A stretch of 64,000 nt of DNA from Diploptera punctata (GCA_030220185.1 JASPKZ010007288.1:942001-1006000); one strand, 5' to 3'; positions 1 through 12,375 are shown, numbered from the stretch's first letter. Program-made: numbers and translations. The notes: generated by a model not told the origin, from the sequence alone.

Positions 1-1
1 G

Positions 2-61
<60 letters not shown>

Positions 62-72
62 ATTATTATTAT
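1..72. repeat. (ATT)n microsatellite
   Basis: Near-perfect ATT trinucleotide run with one interruption near its end, starting at the window edge, so its true length is unknown. Confidence 0.95.
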
Positions 73-469
73 GTTTAAGTTCACGCGGCTATAAAAATAT
101 GCTATGAATAGTTCCATGAAGTTATTATCATCATTAATTATAATAGCAATAATAATAATATTAATTATATTATTAATATTAACTACATTACTGTCAATAC
201 CTGAATAACTTATTAATTCCGATTTCGCTAAAGAATGGATATCAAACATTACATTAATTTACAGCAGGCTAAATATTGTTATAGTTATGTTGTTAATAAC
301 TCTTTATCGTGCAAATAATCACATTCATGATATTATATTATTTATTTTAAAAAGTCTACTTAAAATTAATAAACCTAATAGAAAAATAAATATACTCAAT
401 GGCAATAAAAGTAAGATAATTTTATATATTTAAGAACTTCCAATCTTATTATGTCTGAGCGTATAGCAT

Positions 470-680
470 ACGCTCTCTATACGTTTATATCCTAAGCCAA
501 TATTTTCCAATCAAGTCCTAACCTCACATCTAAGCCAATATTTTCCAATCAAGTCCTAACCTCACATCTTATTAAACGTTCTTCTCCCACCTAATTCTTG
601 TCCTAATTAATTAAAACTTTCTCTCTGGTTTTCGTGCAAAATATTTGCCTGCCTCTCTTTCATAACCAATTGATGCCACA
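470..680 (-). mobile_element. Decayed 3' end of LINE family C, with a 38-bp tandem duplication
   Basis: On the minus strand this is a diverged copy of the LINE 3' coding end seen clean at 30165-30610. Landmarks in the same order are the tatcct/gctaa/ttttccaatca block, the ttctcccacct block and a ctctggtttt block. A 38-bp segment is perfectly duplicated in tandem (493-530 and 531-568). No reading frame survives. The stretch 73-469 before it is AT-rich and shows nothing I recognise. Confidence 0.55.
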
Positions 681-1733
681 TACCGTGAACATCACAATAT
701 ACAAGATTTAACTGCTCTCATTAAATCAGGTTTTTCATGTGTTCTATAAGGTAACATGGGATTTATTTACTTGATAATTTAATAAACAATAGAAAAACGA
801 ATCAGTGTAAATATTTTAAATTTGTGTTAAATTACACAATATAAATATTAAATTACAGTTTAACATGAATCTGTTGCCATTGCATTTAAATAACACAATA
901 AATTAGAAAATCACCAATTTATATGTCTTTAATGTTATACTTTCCAGCTTAGCATATGTGTTTAGAAATTGATAACATATTGCGGGACTAATTTATTTGC
1001 ATTTTAAAAACTTAGCCCTGTGTTAGCTCCTTCAATCATTATCATGTTTTGGCAATTTAAGGGATTAAGGTGATGAAGATAAGATAATGCTGCTCTTATC
1101 GTCAAGACACCATGGCATTTGAACTTACCATATATTATTTAAACCAATTAATAGACAATATAGAAAATATGCCACCGCGGCCTGCAATACATTGAAATAA
1201 ATTTCACTAGATTAACCCCTCAAGTACGGACTTCAGTAATTCGTGACTCATTCTGTGCTACTGGCTCGTAGTTTACCACGTTGTCAGTGCAGTTTTTGAT
1301 TTCCTCTACCAGGAAGAGAACATCCCCATCACTCTCTAATACACAACTTCATAAGGCAGAACACAATTTCCGCTAAATAGACTAGGTTTGAGTGTCAAAC
1401 TCCATCTCGGTAGCCACAAAGGTATTTACTGCCACGTTGCCGTAACTGATACCAGTCTGCAGTAAATATACTATGTAGCAGTAGTAGAAGCTCAGTGTAA
1501 TACACTTTTTTTCCATAATCGCCTGTCTGTTCCTTCCAGAAAATGTTCCAGAGCATTATATTATTAAATAATTGGGAACTTGCTTTCTTTGATAAGTAAC
1601 ATACATTGTAAGGTACTGTTTTATATATTTTTAATTTAATATTTTTACAGAATTTAGGATGACACTAATCTCTGTAATGCTTGTGTAATTCCAGAATTCG
1701 ACCAATATTTATTATTTTTGCACCTCATTCCGC
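681..1733. other. No recognisable feature
   Basis: AT-rich unique-looking DNA with no long ORF and no repeat shared with the rest of the window. The 1180-1480 part is slightly richer in GC but shows no coding signature I can read. Confidence 0.5.
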
Positions 1734-3058
1734 TTACAATTGAATGAGTCATTTCGAAAAGGGATCATTTACAGATGATGAAATTTTACAGGAGAGGCAA
1801 AAAACTGATTCAATTTCTCCAGGATAAAGCTATAAATCTGAAATTTCTACTGAATAATTTTCATGCCCATTCACGTTTACTAACCGATTTACATGACTTT
1901 CTTGTTGTTGGTTTTTCCGGAAAACTAATTACAATTTTCCGGAGATGATCCCTTTTCGAAATGAATGAAGAAACGTTTATTAAATTTAACACATTTCGTT
2001 GGAAAAGTTTATTATTGCGAAATAACTACATGCATGGAATAATACTGTATACATTTTATTACTTTTTATTACTTGGAGTGAGTATAAAAAAAAGTACACC
2101 CGAAAAATTTCGTCATTGAACATCTTCGCCGTTCTCTACTACTTCATCTGTAGTTGTAGGCAATTTGAATAAGTCATAAAAATGTCAATGGATATCAGAA
2201 ATATAATGATAACGTTTATTTACATCATCGTAAGAGCGAGAATGACTGAAAGCAACGGCGTGGACATCTAAAAGTAAATTCAAATTGGAGTTTAAACTTA
2301 ATAATGAAATAAAATTGTGCAGGTACAGCGTTTTCAATGTTAGGTTCAAACTGACCTAATATTGCATACCCACAATCCTCTCCTGTTTTTCGATCCGGAA
2401 TTACTGTTTTGGCGTGGTTGACATGTATCTGCCCTTGATTATGTTGTGCAAATATTTTTCTGGTTGTCTCCTCCCTTTCTTTCTCTCAGTCGAACGACCG
2501 CTTTCGTCTGATTCCGACGATTCCGAAACAGATTCGTTAATATTATCATCATTATTACACGGCTTCGGCCTTACAGTAGCGTAATTTCAGTACACAACTT
2601 CACTATGTAACGTTGAGATCTCAACTGATACGATTGTATTCTACTTAGTATTATTCCGCTTATATTGTTATAGTGTTTATGTTATTTATAGTTATTACAA
2701 ATATGTTAATAAGGTCTGTCTTTTGAGCGAATGATCTGTATTTCTAGTGTTCTGCATTAGATAAATATCAATTGTAGCATGATTTTAATGTTGTTTACTT
2801 TAATAACACAGAAAGAGTGCAAGAGGATAGATATGCAGCTGAGTTCAAGATCACATTCGTGCGTCACTCGGCGAGTTGATACTTTTTCGAAATGACTACC
2901 TGAAAGGTAAAGTCAGAAAGTGGTAAAATAATTGTGTATTTGATCTATTCTCACTCGGAATCGATGTAAGGGCATATGTAAACATGGAATAACGAAAAAA
3001 ATGAACTTCAGAAAAAATCGTAGATGATCCCTTTTCGAAATGACTGATTCAATTATAA
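1734..3058. mobile_element. TIR-bounded element (about 1.3 kb), non-autonomous or decayed DNA transposon
   Basis: A 35-bp inverted repeat bounds this segment: 1734-1768 matches the reverse complement of 3024-3058 at 33 of 35 positions, including a perfect 22-bp core. A third copy of the inner 20 bp (atgatcccttttcgaaatga) lies at 1945-1964 in the right-end orientation, so 1749-1964 alone is also a 216-bp TIR unit, the size of a MITE. Part of the same motif (tttttcgaaatgac) recurs near 2884. Between the ends lies a decayed ORF (2190-2592, minus). I could not define a target-site duplication, so the superfamily is open. The structure is seen directly; that it is a transposon is inferred. Confidence 0.65.
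2190..2592 (-). pseudogene. Decayed ORF of unknown family inside the TIR element
   Basis: Reading the minus strand from about 2592 gives a protein-like stretch with an Asn/Asp/Glu/Ser-rich acidic segment (NESVSESSESDESGRSTER) followed by a basic KKGRRQPEKY stretch. A frame change near 2425 continues into HVNHAKTVIPDRKTGEDCGY and GQFEPNIENAVPAQFY. A second frame change near 2270 leads to DVHAVAFSHSRSYDDVNKRY and then a stop. Low-complexity acidic-basic linkers and the continuity across shifted frames suggest a once-coding exon of a transposon rather than chance. I do not recognise the family and claim no function. No start codon is assigned because the 5' part is not clear. Confidence 0.4.
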
Positions 3059-3410
3059 TTGATACCAGAGGAAATACTTTATAACAAGAGACGCGAAATT
3101 TTTTTCTAAGTTCCAATCATACACCATGCGCATGCATGAACAAACATGAAGCGGTTTACACTTTGGAATCACGGGATATAGTCAACATATGCACGATATT
3201 TAACGAACTTAAAAGCGAACCTAACGCAATCTATATACTCTAACGTGTGAAAGACCAATTTAAAAGCTAACCTAATTCAATTTAAGCACACTATCCTGTG
3301 AAAGAGTACAATGCCCAAAAATAAATTCTTAGTTCTAAAATTCTGAAATAATTAATTAGCACATACTCTTAGTTGGCTAAACTGGAACATGTCTTTCTTG
3401 TTTGATAAAA

Positions 3411-3562
3411 TATTCGTTAAAATCAATATGGCTGCCACGTCTTCATGCCATGTGTAGTTAAACATCATAGAAAAAATATATTGACGTAATCGTTAAAAAT
3501 TTTAAAAATCATTGTTGAGGATGGGAAATAATTTGAAACATGACAGGAGTTTATGAAGGAAT
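3411..3562 (+). repeat. 150-bp direct repeat, copy 1
   Basis: Begins taatattcgttaaaatcaat and ends near gacaggagtttatgaagg. The same sequence with about 15-20% differences and small indels returns at 3767-3935. Neither copy codes for protein. The 205 bases between them are AT-rich. The stretch 3059-3410 before it shows nothing I recognise. Confidence 0.8.
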
Positions 3563-3766
3563 TAAAAATGTCGCGTCGCAGGTTGTAAAGTTTAGCAATT
3601 CCCAAATATTAGAATACACCACATTCACATACTTCTTTCAATTGTTGATTCATATATTTTTTATTATACAAACATTTTCTCATTAGAGGATTGCCTCAAG
3701 GACAAAGTGATACAATTTCTTTTCGATGTTGATGAAATACATTTTATAAATACACTGGAAACTTAA

Positions 3767-3935
3767 TATTCGTTAAAATCAATATGTCTGCCACGTCTTC
3801 ATGTATGTAGTCAAATATTTTAGAAAAAGTACATTGAAATAATCGTTAAAAAATGTAAAAATCATTGTCAATGAAAGGAAATAATTTGAAAAATGATGAC
3901 CTAAGAATGAAAATTGACAGGAGTGTATGATGGAT
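3767..3935 (+). repeat. 150-bp direct repeat, copy 2
   Basis: Same orientation as the copy at 3411-3562, with an extra roughly 20-bp insertion before the shared gacaggagt end. The two copies are 356 bp apart start to start. Directly downstream (3940-4080) lies a motif of the kind common in insect repeats: a tgtgtgtttgtcactgatat block followed by cctactgattttgatgaaaa. Confidence 0.75.
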
Positions 3936-6162
3936 CTCTATGTGTGTTTGTCACTGATATCCTAAACGACCCTACTGATTTTGATGAAAATGTTTGTGTG
4001 TGTCTGATTGGCTCCCTCGATGGTTTAGGTTCTCAATTGTACGCTCTAAAACCATTAGGTGTAGGAGTTCACCTGATGTGAAAATTAAAGTAGCTCTGGC
4101 GGTCATATTTTTTTTAAGTTTCACATCGAAATTCAGTACATCGTATTAAGAATAAACCGAGGTAGGTAGTTTCCAAAAATGAGCGACATTTGGAAGTGGA
4201 GATTTACTTCAAAACCAAAATTAAAACTGCCTAACCGACGGGACCGTTTTTAATGTAATTTTTTGTTAGTGTTGAAGTGGGTCCCTGGATTGTTTAGATT
4301 CACAATTGGACTCCGTAAGTGGCGCTGCGATCGGGTTATAGGAATTTGTTATATAAGATGCGTAGTCATCTGCATTATCAAGATATTCCGCGCGAAAACA
4401 ATTGAGCCACAACAAATGGCAATGAGGAGGTTTCTTGCGAACTTATTTAATAATATCTAATTATGTCTTAAGTAGTTAATTTTATGTAAACAAAGTAACC
4501 TTTTTATCGTCCGGCTATTACACGAGGATTGAACGTTCGGGCAGGAAAAGCATCTACCTATGTAATACATTTATACGTGAGACGATATTTAATTTAATTA
4601 AATAAATTGAAAAGAAGGTAGTAAGTGCCAAACATTTAGTCCATCCGTGGAAGATGATGTTTGTAATTTGTAAGCCACTTTAAATATGTCTTTGCTACTT
4701 AATGTATAGTTTATTATTTATATGTTAAATTACGTTCATTTGTTTATGTCTTAAAATTACGAACTTCCTATCAAGGCCTGTCCACATTTCAATTTATGAT
4801 TTTCTGGTCTGCTATTGAAAAAGTAATTCTAAATTTGTATTGTTAATAAATATCAAAATGACATCTTGAATGTGAAAATGTGTGTGAGAGCGTGAATTGC
4901 CTGAATTCCATTCCATGGCAGGTTGTTTTCCGTTGGTCAGGTCTATATACTGAGGTTGTATACCTGAGAGTTTGTTTTTAAAGTTTAATTATAATGTGAT
5001 TAGATCTTAAAGTGAAATATTTGCGGTGATACTTGGTTATTTAATTCCAATTCCGGAATTTAATATAATGTTGTGAAAACATATAAATTTAATTAAAACA
5101 AAATGATGTGAATAAATGTATTTTAATTAAACTGTTACAATCTCATTGTTCTTAAAATTTAATGAAAACTGCTGTATCTGGAATCGAACTGATGACTGTT
5201 AAGGTCTTCTAATCTATGTTTTATGGTCCTCTGACCTTAAAATATAATAAGTAAAACATTTCCTGTTGCTGATTGACTGGATGGTTGGCTATATTGTTTA
5301 CTGTGAATTATTTGAAGAATAGTATGGCTTATTTAACTTTAATAAAAAACAAATAAACATGTCGATACTGAATTGTGCGCCGGATATGAGAAATAATCAC
5401 ACCTTTTTTATTCTAACTTGGATCGGATACGAGATATTCGTCCAAAGGTAATTTAGAATACAATAGATTTATTTAGAATAGGTTTATTTAGATTTTGAAC
5501 AATGATGGAAGTAATGTCTAATAATAAAATTAAATTAAATTCAATTAAAATTAAACTAATGAAAGAATGTATGCACAAAATAATGATAGCTCGAATCTAC
5601 TATTCATAAAAAGAAATGAAAAATAATAAAATACAATGAAAGAAAAAAACTATAATGAATTAATCTATTGCTCATATACACACGGCATTAAGTAAATATA
5701 TTGACAAATTGTAATATTATTTTTATTAAATAATGAAAAAAAAACAAATTATTAATTCTTAAAAAAGTAATTTTAGTGAGTTGTTTCTGTTAATAATTTT
5801 ATATTGAATTTGTTTCTGAAAGAAAAGTTTAGCAGTCTCTGACATAGGGTGAAAGGGAATTCCATGTTCTAGCAAGAGAAACTGCAAATGATTTCGAGTA
5901 ATAGGTAGTGTGATGAGGACGGATATAAAGGACAATGTGCTCAAGGGATTGGATATCTAATGTATTTGTAACAGAGAGTCTAGTGAAGCGATGTGATAAA
6001 TAATAAGGAAATGATGTGTGTAATTTTTATAGAGAAGACATAAAGATTTGTGTTTAATAGTAACAAAAATACATTTAAAAGTAATCTAAATAGAAATTAA
6101 ACAATTTACAGTATTGTCTAGTTCTTTAATAAAATAAGCTTACTCTCCTGGTTGTATATGCT
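3936..6162. other. No recognisable gene; diffuse repeat-like AT-rich DNA
   Basis: The first 150 bases carry the gattttgatgaaaatgtt-type repeat motif. The rest has only short ORFs (the longest is 65 codons at 4263-4460) with no family signature. I see nothing else that I can support. Confidence 0.45.
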
Positions 6163-6917
6163 GACTATTTAACTCATGCGCCAAATGGGAGTCAATGACC
6201 AATCACATTTCACTGATTTTTTATTTACACCGATCACAATCGTGTTTCGCCTATAATTTACCAACTAAAGTTTTTCATAATAAAGAAAGCACCCCTTTTT
6301 TAACATTCTGAATAGGTCATAGCATTATTTTGCAGTGACTGACTCTGAAAGAAATACGTCTACCAGATTGTATATATAGTGCATGAATCCCAACACATAG
6401 CGCACGCGGGAGTTAATATAAAAACACTTGTAGCAATTGATTATACCACCAAAAAAATAAACCAATTTTGCATTTTCTTAAATGTATTTTTTCCCAGGTA
6501 ATAACATTCCATAAAAATATAACTGTCATATTTACATCATAGGACATCAGAAATTAATTAATATACAGTTTGATGTGTTTCATTTTTTCTCTACTAGAGT
6601 GTATTCTTACAATTATATTGCGTTCCTTTGGCAATAAATAATATGATCTGGTTGCAATGATAAACAAAAGAAGTAATGAATGGTACCAATCGTTTCTCAT
6701 TTGTTTTCAAACATGGCCGTTTACATTAACTATATAATTTTAAAAAATAACTATATTTAAATTATGATTTGTCAGTGAACAGCTTAATTTTATTAGTTAA
6801 ATAGTCCTAACAAATGCCACTCTTGATTTACAAATTCTCTAGATAAATTTACTGCCCACTTCGTGAGTCGTGAATTTATCGATAATTTGGAAATCACTCG
6901 TGGCATTATTTATGAAA
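6163..6917 (+). repeat. Interspersed AT-rich repeat R, copy A (most complete)
   Basis: Starts at ctatttaactcatgcgcc and ends after cgataatttggaaatcactc. Two further copies lie at 62053-62800 and 62801-63320. Shared landmarks are gggagtcaatgaccaatcac, attgtagcaattgattatac, acatcataggacatcagaaa, ttgcgttcctttggcaataa and gtgaatttatcgataatttg. It is non-coding and about 750 bp long, with no clear terminal repeats. It could be a non-autonomous DNA transposon. Confidence 0.8.
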
Positions 6918-7121
6918 ATAATCTCTAGACACAAACCATCTTTGTGCTGTCAAGGGAGGGAAGGTATGCATGACATCAACACTTCCCCTTAACTCATCAT
7001 CCAAGTGCTCTCCTTTTAACTACTATTTAATCATGAAAGATTCAAATCCATTGAACCCGGCTGGGTTTTAAATATGAATCCTGGGAACTAGAGGCAAGGA
7101 AATAACCCTAAGACCAACTAT

Positions 7122-7125
7122 AGTA

Positions 7126-7158
<33 letters not shown>
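7122..7158. repeat. (AAT)n microsatellite
   Basis: ATA/AAT trinucleotide run immediately upstream of the LINE fragment that starts near 7160. The stretch 6918-7121 just before it shows no feature. Confidence 0.85.
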
Positions 7159-7159
<1 letters not shown>

Positions 7160-7162
<3 letters not shown>

Positions 7163-7963
7163 TAAAGGTGTAGTTTATCACCCATCCTTTTTAATTTATA
7201 TATTAATGATATCATCCAAAATTCGAAAAGTAATGTTAATGTAGGCATAAGAATGGACCATTTAAAAATATTAAATGTATGCTGACGATGTGGTTATTAT
7301 TCAAGAAAGTGTAAATAATTTACAGTACTCTTTACATCAAATAAATCAGTTATACCAAGAATACAATTTTAAAATATCGAAGGAAAACGAAAATAATGGA
7401 ATTCTGGGGATGATCAAAAATCATATTAGTCAACAAACCTCTGGAACAAGTAACAAATTTTAATTATTTGGGTTGTAATTTTACTGTAAACACAACAACT
7501 GAAAGGGACGTAAATGTCAAACTGTCAACATTTCAAATTATATGTGGAACTATACATAAAACATTAAAGAACAAAACAAGAAGAGATACTAGATTAAAGT
7601 GTTATAAGACATTGGCAGTTCCTTCATTACTTTATGGGAGTGAAACTTGGGTTATAACCAAAAATTACAAAGTAGAATACAGAGTATAGAAATGAATTTC
7701 CTTAGACGAACAAAAGGTTGTACAAGAATGGATCAGTTAAAGAATGAAGATATGAGAACAGAGTTAAATATACGTCCATTAAATGATAAAATCAAAGGAT
7801 ATAGAGAAAAATGGTTTAGACATTTAGAAAACACGAACGTAACACGATTACCAAATGCAGCATGTAATTACAAACCAAGAGGTTCTAGGAATGTAGGAAG
7901 ACCAGTGAAAAGATAGACAGAACAACTGTTAGGCGGAACAGGCATTTTGCCTACCACGTGAAG

Positions 7964-7965
<2 letters not shown>
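7160..7965 (+). pseudogene. LINE reverse transcriptase, 5'-truncated and frameshifted (family A)
   Basis: Three consecutive reading frames join into the C-terminal half of a LINE ORF2. First comes a motif-B-like SPILFNLYINDIIQ stretch at about 7174. Next is the catalytic YADD box (MYADDVVII) at 7275, then a NYLGC block and YGSETWVITKNYK near 7640. Last is the C-terminal LNDKIKGYREKWFRHLE and PRGSRNVGRPVKRW segment up to about 7920. At least two frameshifts separate these, so it cannot be translated whole. The endonuclease and the fingers of the reverse transcriptase are missing, as expected of 5' truncation during target-primed insertion. The element ends directly in an (AAT)n tail. A fragment with the same type of C-terminus lies at 54163-54430 on the other strand. 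Confidence 0.85.
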
Positions 7966-8022
<57 letters not shown>

Positions 8023-8048
8023 TATTATTATTATTATTATTATTATTT
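7966..8048. repeat. Palindromic (AAT)n/(ATT)n microsatellite
   Basis: About 54 bases of AAT repeat switch to about 28 bases of ATT repeat near 8020, so the two halves are reverse complements. It follows the 3' end of the LINE and is probably its tail. Confidence 0.9.
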
Positions 8049-9689
8049 TACTACTGTTATTCTTACTATATTTGGGAATAGGTTATATACAGGAATATAT
8101 TAATATTATTATATTATAGGTATACATACATATATATATATATAAATATATACATTTCTCGATCAAGAGCATCTTGTCCCTGAAATATATTAAGAAAAAC
8201 TTCTTTAAATTGTCAGTATCTTCTTAATTCTGGACTTCTCTTAATACCTCTTCCGACTGGTGTTTTTAAAAATATATTCTTAGGTTTTAGTTGTTGTTTC
8301 ATCCTCTGTAGGAATCAAATCAATTTTGATTCCATCTTTTCATCTCTTATCTATCACATTCTTTTCTGTTTTCATCTGTCTCCTAATTTCTTCATTCCGG
8401 ATCCCTTGCAATCTTTACACCTTTTCGCTTGTACAGAAATAATTAATTTAAACACGAAAGAAGTATTGTTTTGTATTTTTCACCTACAACTCATACTTCA
8501 CTGTTTAAGATAAAACACTTCCAACTAATGCTCCTCGCATATGTAATTTTCGGCTACAACAAATATTGTTATTCCACCATTCTGAATCTAGATTTTCTTT
8601 GTACTACACAGGTGTGTGTTATGAAGCAATGTAGTGCATTTCATAACATCTACGAGTGTAATATAATTGAAACCCGCCCACAGTAAGATTGTAACCTTGT
8701 TTTATTTACTTTAGAATGCGGCAATCCGTGATTTCCTGCGGTAAGAAGTTCCTTTCACAGGGAAAGGAGATAGTGTGTTGTTTAGAGTTATGGCGTGTGC
8801 TATATTTCTGTATTAAGGAGTGAATTATGAAATAATCGCGAGTTTAACTTACGGTTGGAGAATAAATACTGGGACTGAGAAACGAAATAGTTTATAGTCG
8901 AAGTACGAAAATGATTAACGGGAGAATTAAATAGTTTAATTTTCTTCTAGTTTGGAGAAACATTCTTTGACAATTCCTTAAGAGTGTGAAATATGTGGTG
9001 ATATTTTCGGACGATAAACATGAAACTGAATACATTTGTCATGAACATGCTGCAGTTTATCTAACAGTCCATATATTGCATATAGCTAACCAAACTCGAC
9101 TTATAGGAATCAATCAACAAACCAGCATATCTTAACGTTAGAAGTTGGGGTCATCTGAAATAGAATATGAAAATCGTTCTAGCGGCCTTCATGTTAGCAT
9201 TTTTCGGGACAAAAACTGCCTTATGGCGTTGAAATAAATCGATAAAGTATTTTGAGAAAATCAGTGAAATAGAAAAATTAGGTCTGGAATTATAATTGTA
9301 AAGCATGATAAATATAGCTCCAGCAGGCGGCATGTTTCGTTTTACACGAAGTGGAAAATCGGAATAAGAAAAGTAAAATCGAGTTTGTAGCATATTTGGT
9401 TAATCCAATACGCTAAACAAGCCGAACACTTGATGGTTCTCTTCCCGGTGGAAATAGGATATTTTAAACTGACCTAAATATTCAGGGGACACCATGGTCC
9501 TGGGGTCGACCCAATCTCTAACGGAAATGAATAATAGACGGTTGTTATGTGTGTAAAGGCGTTCGACACGCAGAGCTGACAACGCGACTGGCATGAAGTA
9601 TTTGTCTAGAAACGTGCCAGCCATAATGCCATACAACGCCACGTGCCACCCAACGCCTGTACTATAGTAGACTGACTGACTGACTAATA
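8049..9689. other. No recognisable gene
   Basis: Contains a short (TA)n run near 8130-8150 and an AT-rich stretch, with a more GC-balanced part at 9400-9690. A 125-codon ORF on the minus strand (9400-9777) overlaps the 3' terminus of the neighbouring LINE and shows no family signature, so I do not call it a gene. Confidence 0.45.
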
Positions 9690-12375
9690 GGTGGTAATGA
9701 CCAGCATTGCCCAGTGTGCCGCTTCTTGTAAACCAGTTGAGGTCCCTTGGCGGCCAAACACCATTGTGTCTCTCCAATAAGGGTTTAGTTTCTTAGCCCT
9801 TGCGTGTCTCGCGGCTTATGTGTTCAGCCGGAGTAACCGTAGCAGGTATGGATGATATGAGGATGGTACCTCACCAGAGCAGGGTCATCATAAACCACGT
9901 CGCTGGACAAGCAGAGAGTCCGAAAGCCGGCGGCGTGGAGTGAGCCACACTACTCTAGCTGGAATCCAGCAAACATATCATGGAAGTGGACCATCATCGG
10001 GGTCTCTGGTGAATATGTTTCGGTGTACAGCACGTCGCTGTAGCATATGCCCTATATTGCGAAAAACTGGATTTTCATGATTTTCAATATGTGAAAACAT
10101 ATTCATGACCCTATGTTCAATTTTATCAGCAATATAGGGCATCTGTGCATGATTGTGAAGTACTGAGATCCTCGTGCGTAATGGTGCCGAAAGTATGATT
10201 TTTAAGCATTTATTTTTAATAATTTGTATTTTTTTCTTATGACCAGCAGCGAGGATGCTCCAGGCTTCACAACCATACAGCACCATGCTGCGGATCGCAA
10301 CTTGGTATAATGTTAGTTTGATTCTAGTAGATAGCATAGGCGAATTGAAAAATGGATATAAAAGTGCAATAGCAGCATTAGCTTTGTGTTTTAGATTTCC
10401 AATATGAATTTTGAACGTAAGCTTGGAATCCAAATGGATTCCAAGATACTTGACTGAAGTCTCCGGACGGAGTCTAAGAGTTCCCAAGTTGAGTCGGGCA
10501 GGAGTGCGCCTGTGGGTTTTAGCAAACACAACGAAATTCGTTTTGCTTGCATTTAGCTTTTTGTTCCACATACGCAAATAGAATTGGACAGTGTTAAGGG
10601 CGGATTGGACCACACGAATGTGGAACGGTACGGCACGAAAACGTGTCTGATAAAACTGACACGTATCGTCGGCAGAGGATGCGATATTCACGCTAGGAAA
10701 GGTAGGGAAGTCGGAAACATAAAGGCTATATAGGATAGGTGAGAGTACTGCACCTTGAGGAACTCCCGCCAAGAGGGTTTTGCAGTCAAAATTATACGCA
10801 CTAACCGACAGATAAAATTGTCGGTTAGTGAGGGATTTAGCAATCAATTTAATTAAATGAGCCGAAATGTTGAATTTGATGAGTTTATAAATAAGTCCAT
10901 TTATCCAAGCCGTATCAAAAGCTTTCTCAATGTCAAGGAATACTGCCACAGTACTTCTCCTAGAGTTGAGGCCCGTAACAACATGGTCAACCAGGCTTGC
11001 AAGCTGCAGCGGAGTGCTATGTGCTTTTCTAAAACCAAACTGATGAGTAGGAATAAGGTTCCTTTCTGAAATTTCAATTTTCAATCGTGCCAAAATAATT
11101 TTCTCCATAATTTTGCCCAGCAGTGGTAGCAGACTGATTGGACGCAAGTTGTCCGGTATGGATGGGTCTTTACCGGGTTTGGGAATAGTGATGACCTTTG
11201 CTTTCTTCCACACTTCTGGGAAGTAGTGAAAACGAAAGCAAAGGTTCACTATTTGTAGGAATAGGAATAAGGTTTTAGCAGGTAAATGTTTGATAGCCAG
11301 ATTTGAAATCTGGTCATGACCAGGGGCACGGTGGGACAGGAGATTTTCTGCAATTTCTTTCAGCTCGTAAAACTATACTTCAGGATGGGGTATAGGAATA
11401 GGTGTCTCTAGAAAAGTACTGATTGTATGATGCACCTCAGCTTCATGAGTCGGTGTTGTGAGCTCATGAGGTCTAAACCGGCCCGCGAAATTGTCAGCCA
11501 GGACCTGAGCTTCCTCCCTAGGGAGATAGGCCCAAGTTCCATCTGACGGAATGGCTGAAGGAGGAGGCGGAGCTCGACTCCTTTTTAGGCGTTTAATAAT
11601 CTCCCAAGGTGGAATATTTTTGTCTGAGAACTGCTGAAGGGAAGAATCCCAATCAGCATTTGTCAGCTCTTTTAGCCGGCTTTTGACCAAATGAGCATAG
11701 TGATTGTATTCATGTTTGTGATGGGGAGCTCCGAAATCGCGGTACCATTTTTGGTACTGCCATTTTAGATTTAAATAATTTTGAAGTGCTGGATTGTTAT
11801 ATTTTGTTTGCGTAATAGTTGTATTTGTTCGCGTTGTAGCAAGTGTAAAGGCTGTTTTAATAGTGGCCTGTAAATTAAGGACAGCGTGTTCTATTTGTTC
11901 CGTAGACTCGACAGAGAGTGTAGGCATAACCCATTGGTTAAGCATGTTAGTGTAACTCTGCCAGTCTGTGCAATGGTGTTGTAACTTAAGTGGGGAGGAC
12001 AATAAAAAAGTGGAAGAAATTTTAAAAAGTATTGGAGTGTGATCAGAGTTAAGTGCATCTGTAACAGTAGTGATGTGTGGTGAAATAGGGACATTTTTCG
12101 ATAAAACAACGTCCAAAATATCGGACGAAAAACCGTAAGCAGTGTTGATGAAGAATTTGTGTTCCATTGGAGCAGAGATTTCAATGTTATGAAGTTGACA
12201 GTAGTATGACGAATTGTACCAGAGACATTCTGGACACGACAATTCCAATAGAGTTTTTAGAATTAAAATCTCCCGCAAGCAGATAGCTTGGGGAGATAGA
12301 AGTAAGGATATGTACTATAGTAGGGAAACGTTTTATCAGTTCATCGAAAGATAAATCTTTGTGTAAATTCATAAG
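9690..12375 (-). mobile_element. Jockey-like LINE, copy 1, 5'-truncated
   Basis: A minus-strand non-LTR retrotransposon. Its 3' UTR (9690-9977) aligns with that of copy 2 at 38718-39040: both share an agcagagagtccgaaagc block and a gagccacactactctagctg block. It ends in a short (AGTC)n tail at about 9670-9690. The 5' side breaks inside the endonuclease domain near 12375; ORF1 and the first half of the endonuclease are absent. Comparison with copy 2 (38718-43896) shows the same protein family throughout. The element depends on target-primed reverse transcription, to which this kind of truncation is usually attributed. Confidence 0.9.
9978..12278 (-). pseudogene. Jockey-like ORF2 (endonuclease end, reverse transcriptase) open except for one amber codon
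   Basis: From 12278 to 9978 the minus strand is one reading frame of about 767 codons broken only by a TAG at 11370-11372. In order it shows: the C-terminal endonuclease with ILDVVLSKNVPISPH and the catalytic SDH (ALNSDHTPILF); a linker; reverse transcriptase with KKAKVITIPKPGKDP, NLRPISLLPLLGKIMEKI, FGFRKAHSTPLQLA, the motif A aspartate in AVFLDIEKAFDTAW, GVPQGAVLSPILYSLY, the active-site box read here as SADDT (FADDT in copy 2), VKYLGIHLD and YGCEAW; and a C-terminal tail. Immediately upstream (12279-12375) the endonuclease continues in another frame with YLLAGDFNSKN, so there is one frameshift too. The F-to-S change next to the catalytic DD is unusual. The family is confidently jockey-like by motifs; activity is not expected. 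Confidence 0.88.

Noticed and set aside
9400..9777. 125-codon minus-strand ORF
   Set aside because: It overlaps the 3' end of the jockey-like LINE, crosses its tail and has no recognisable motif.
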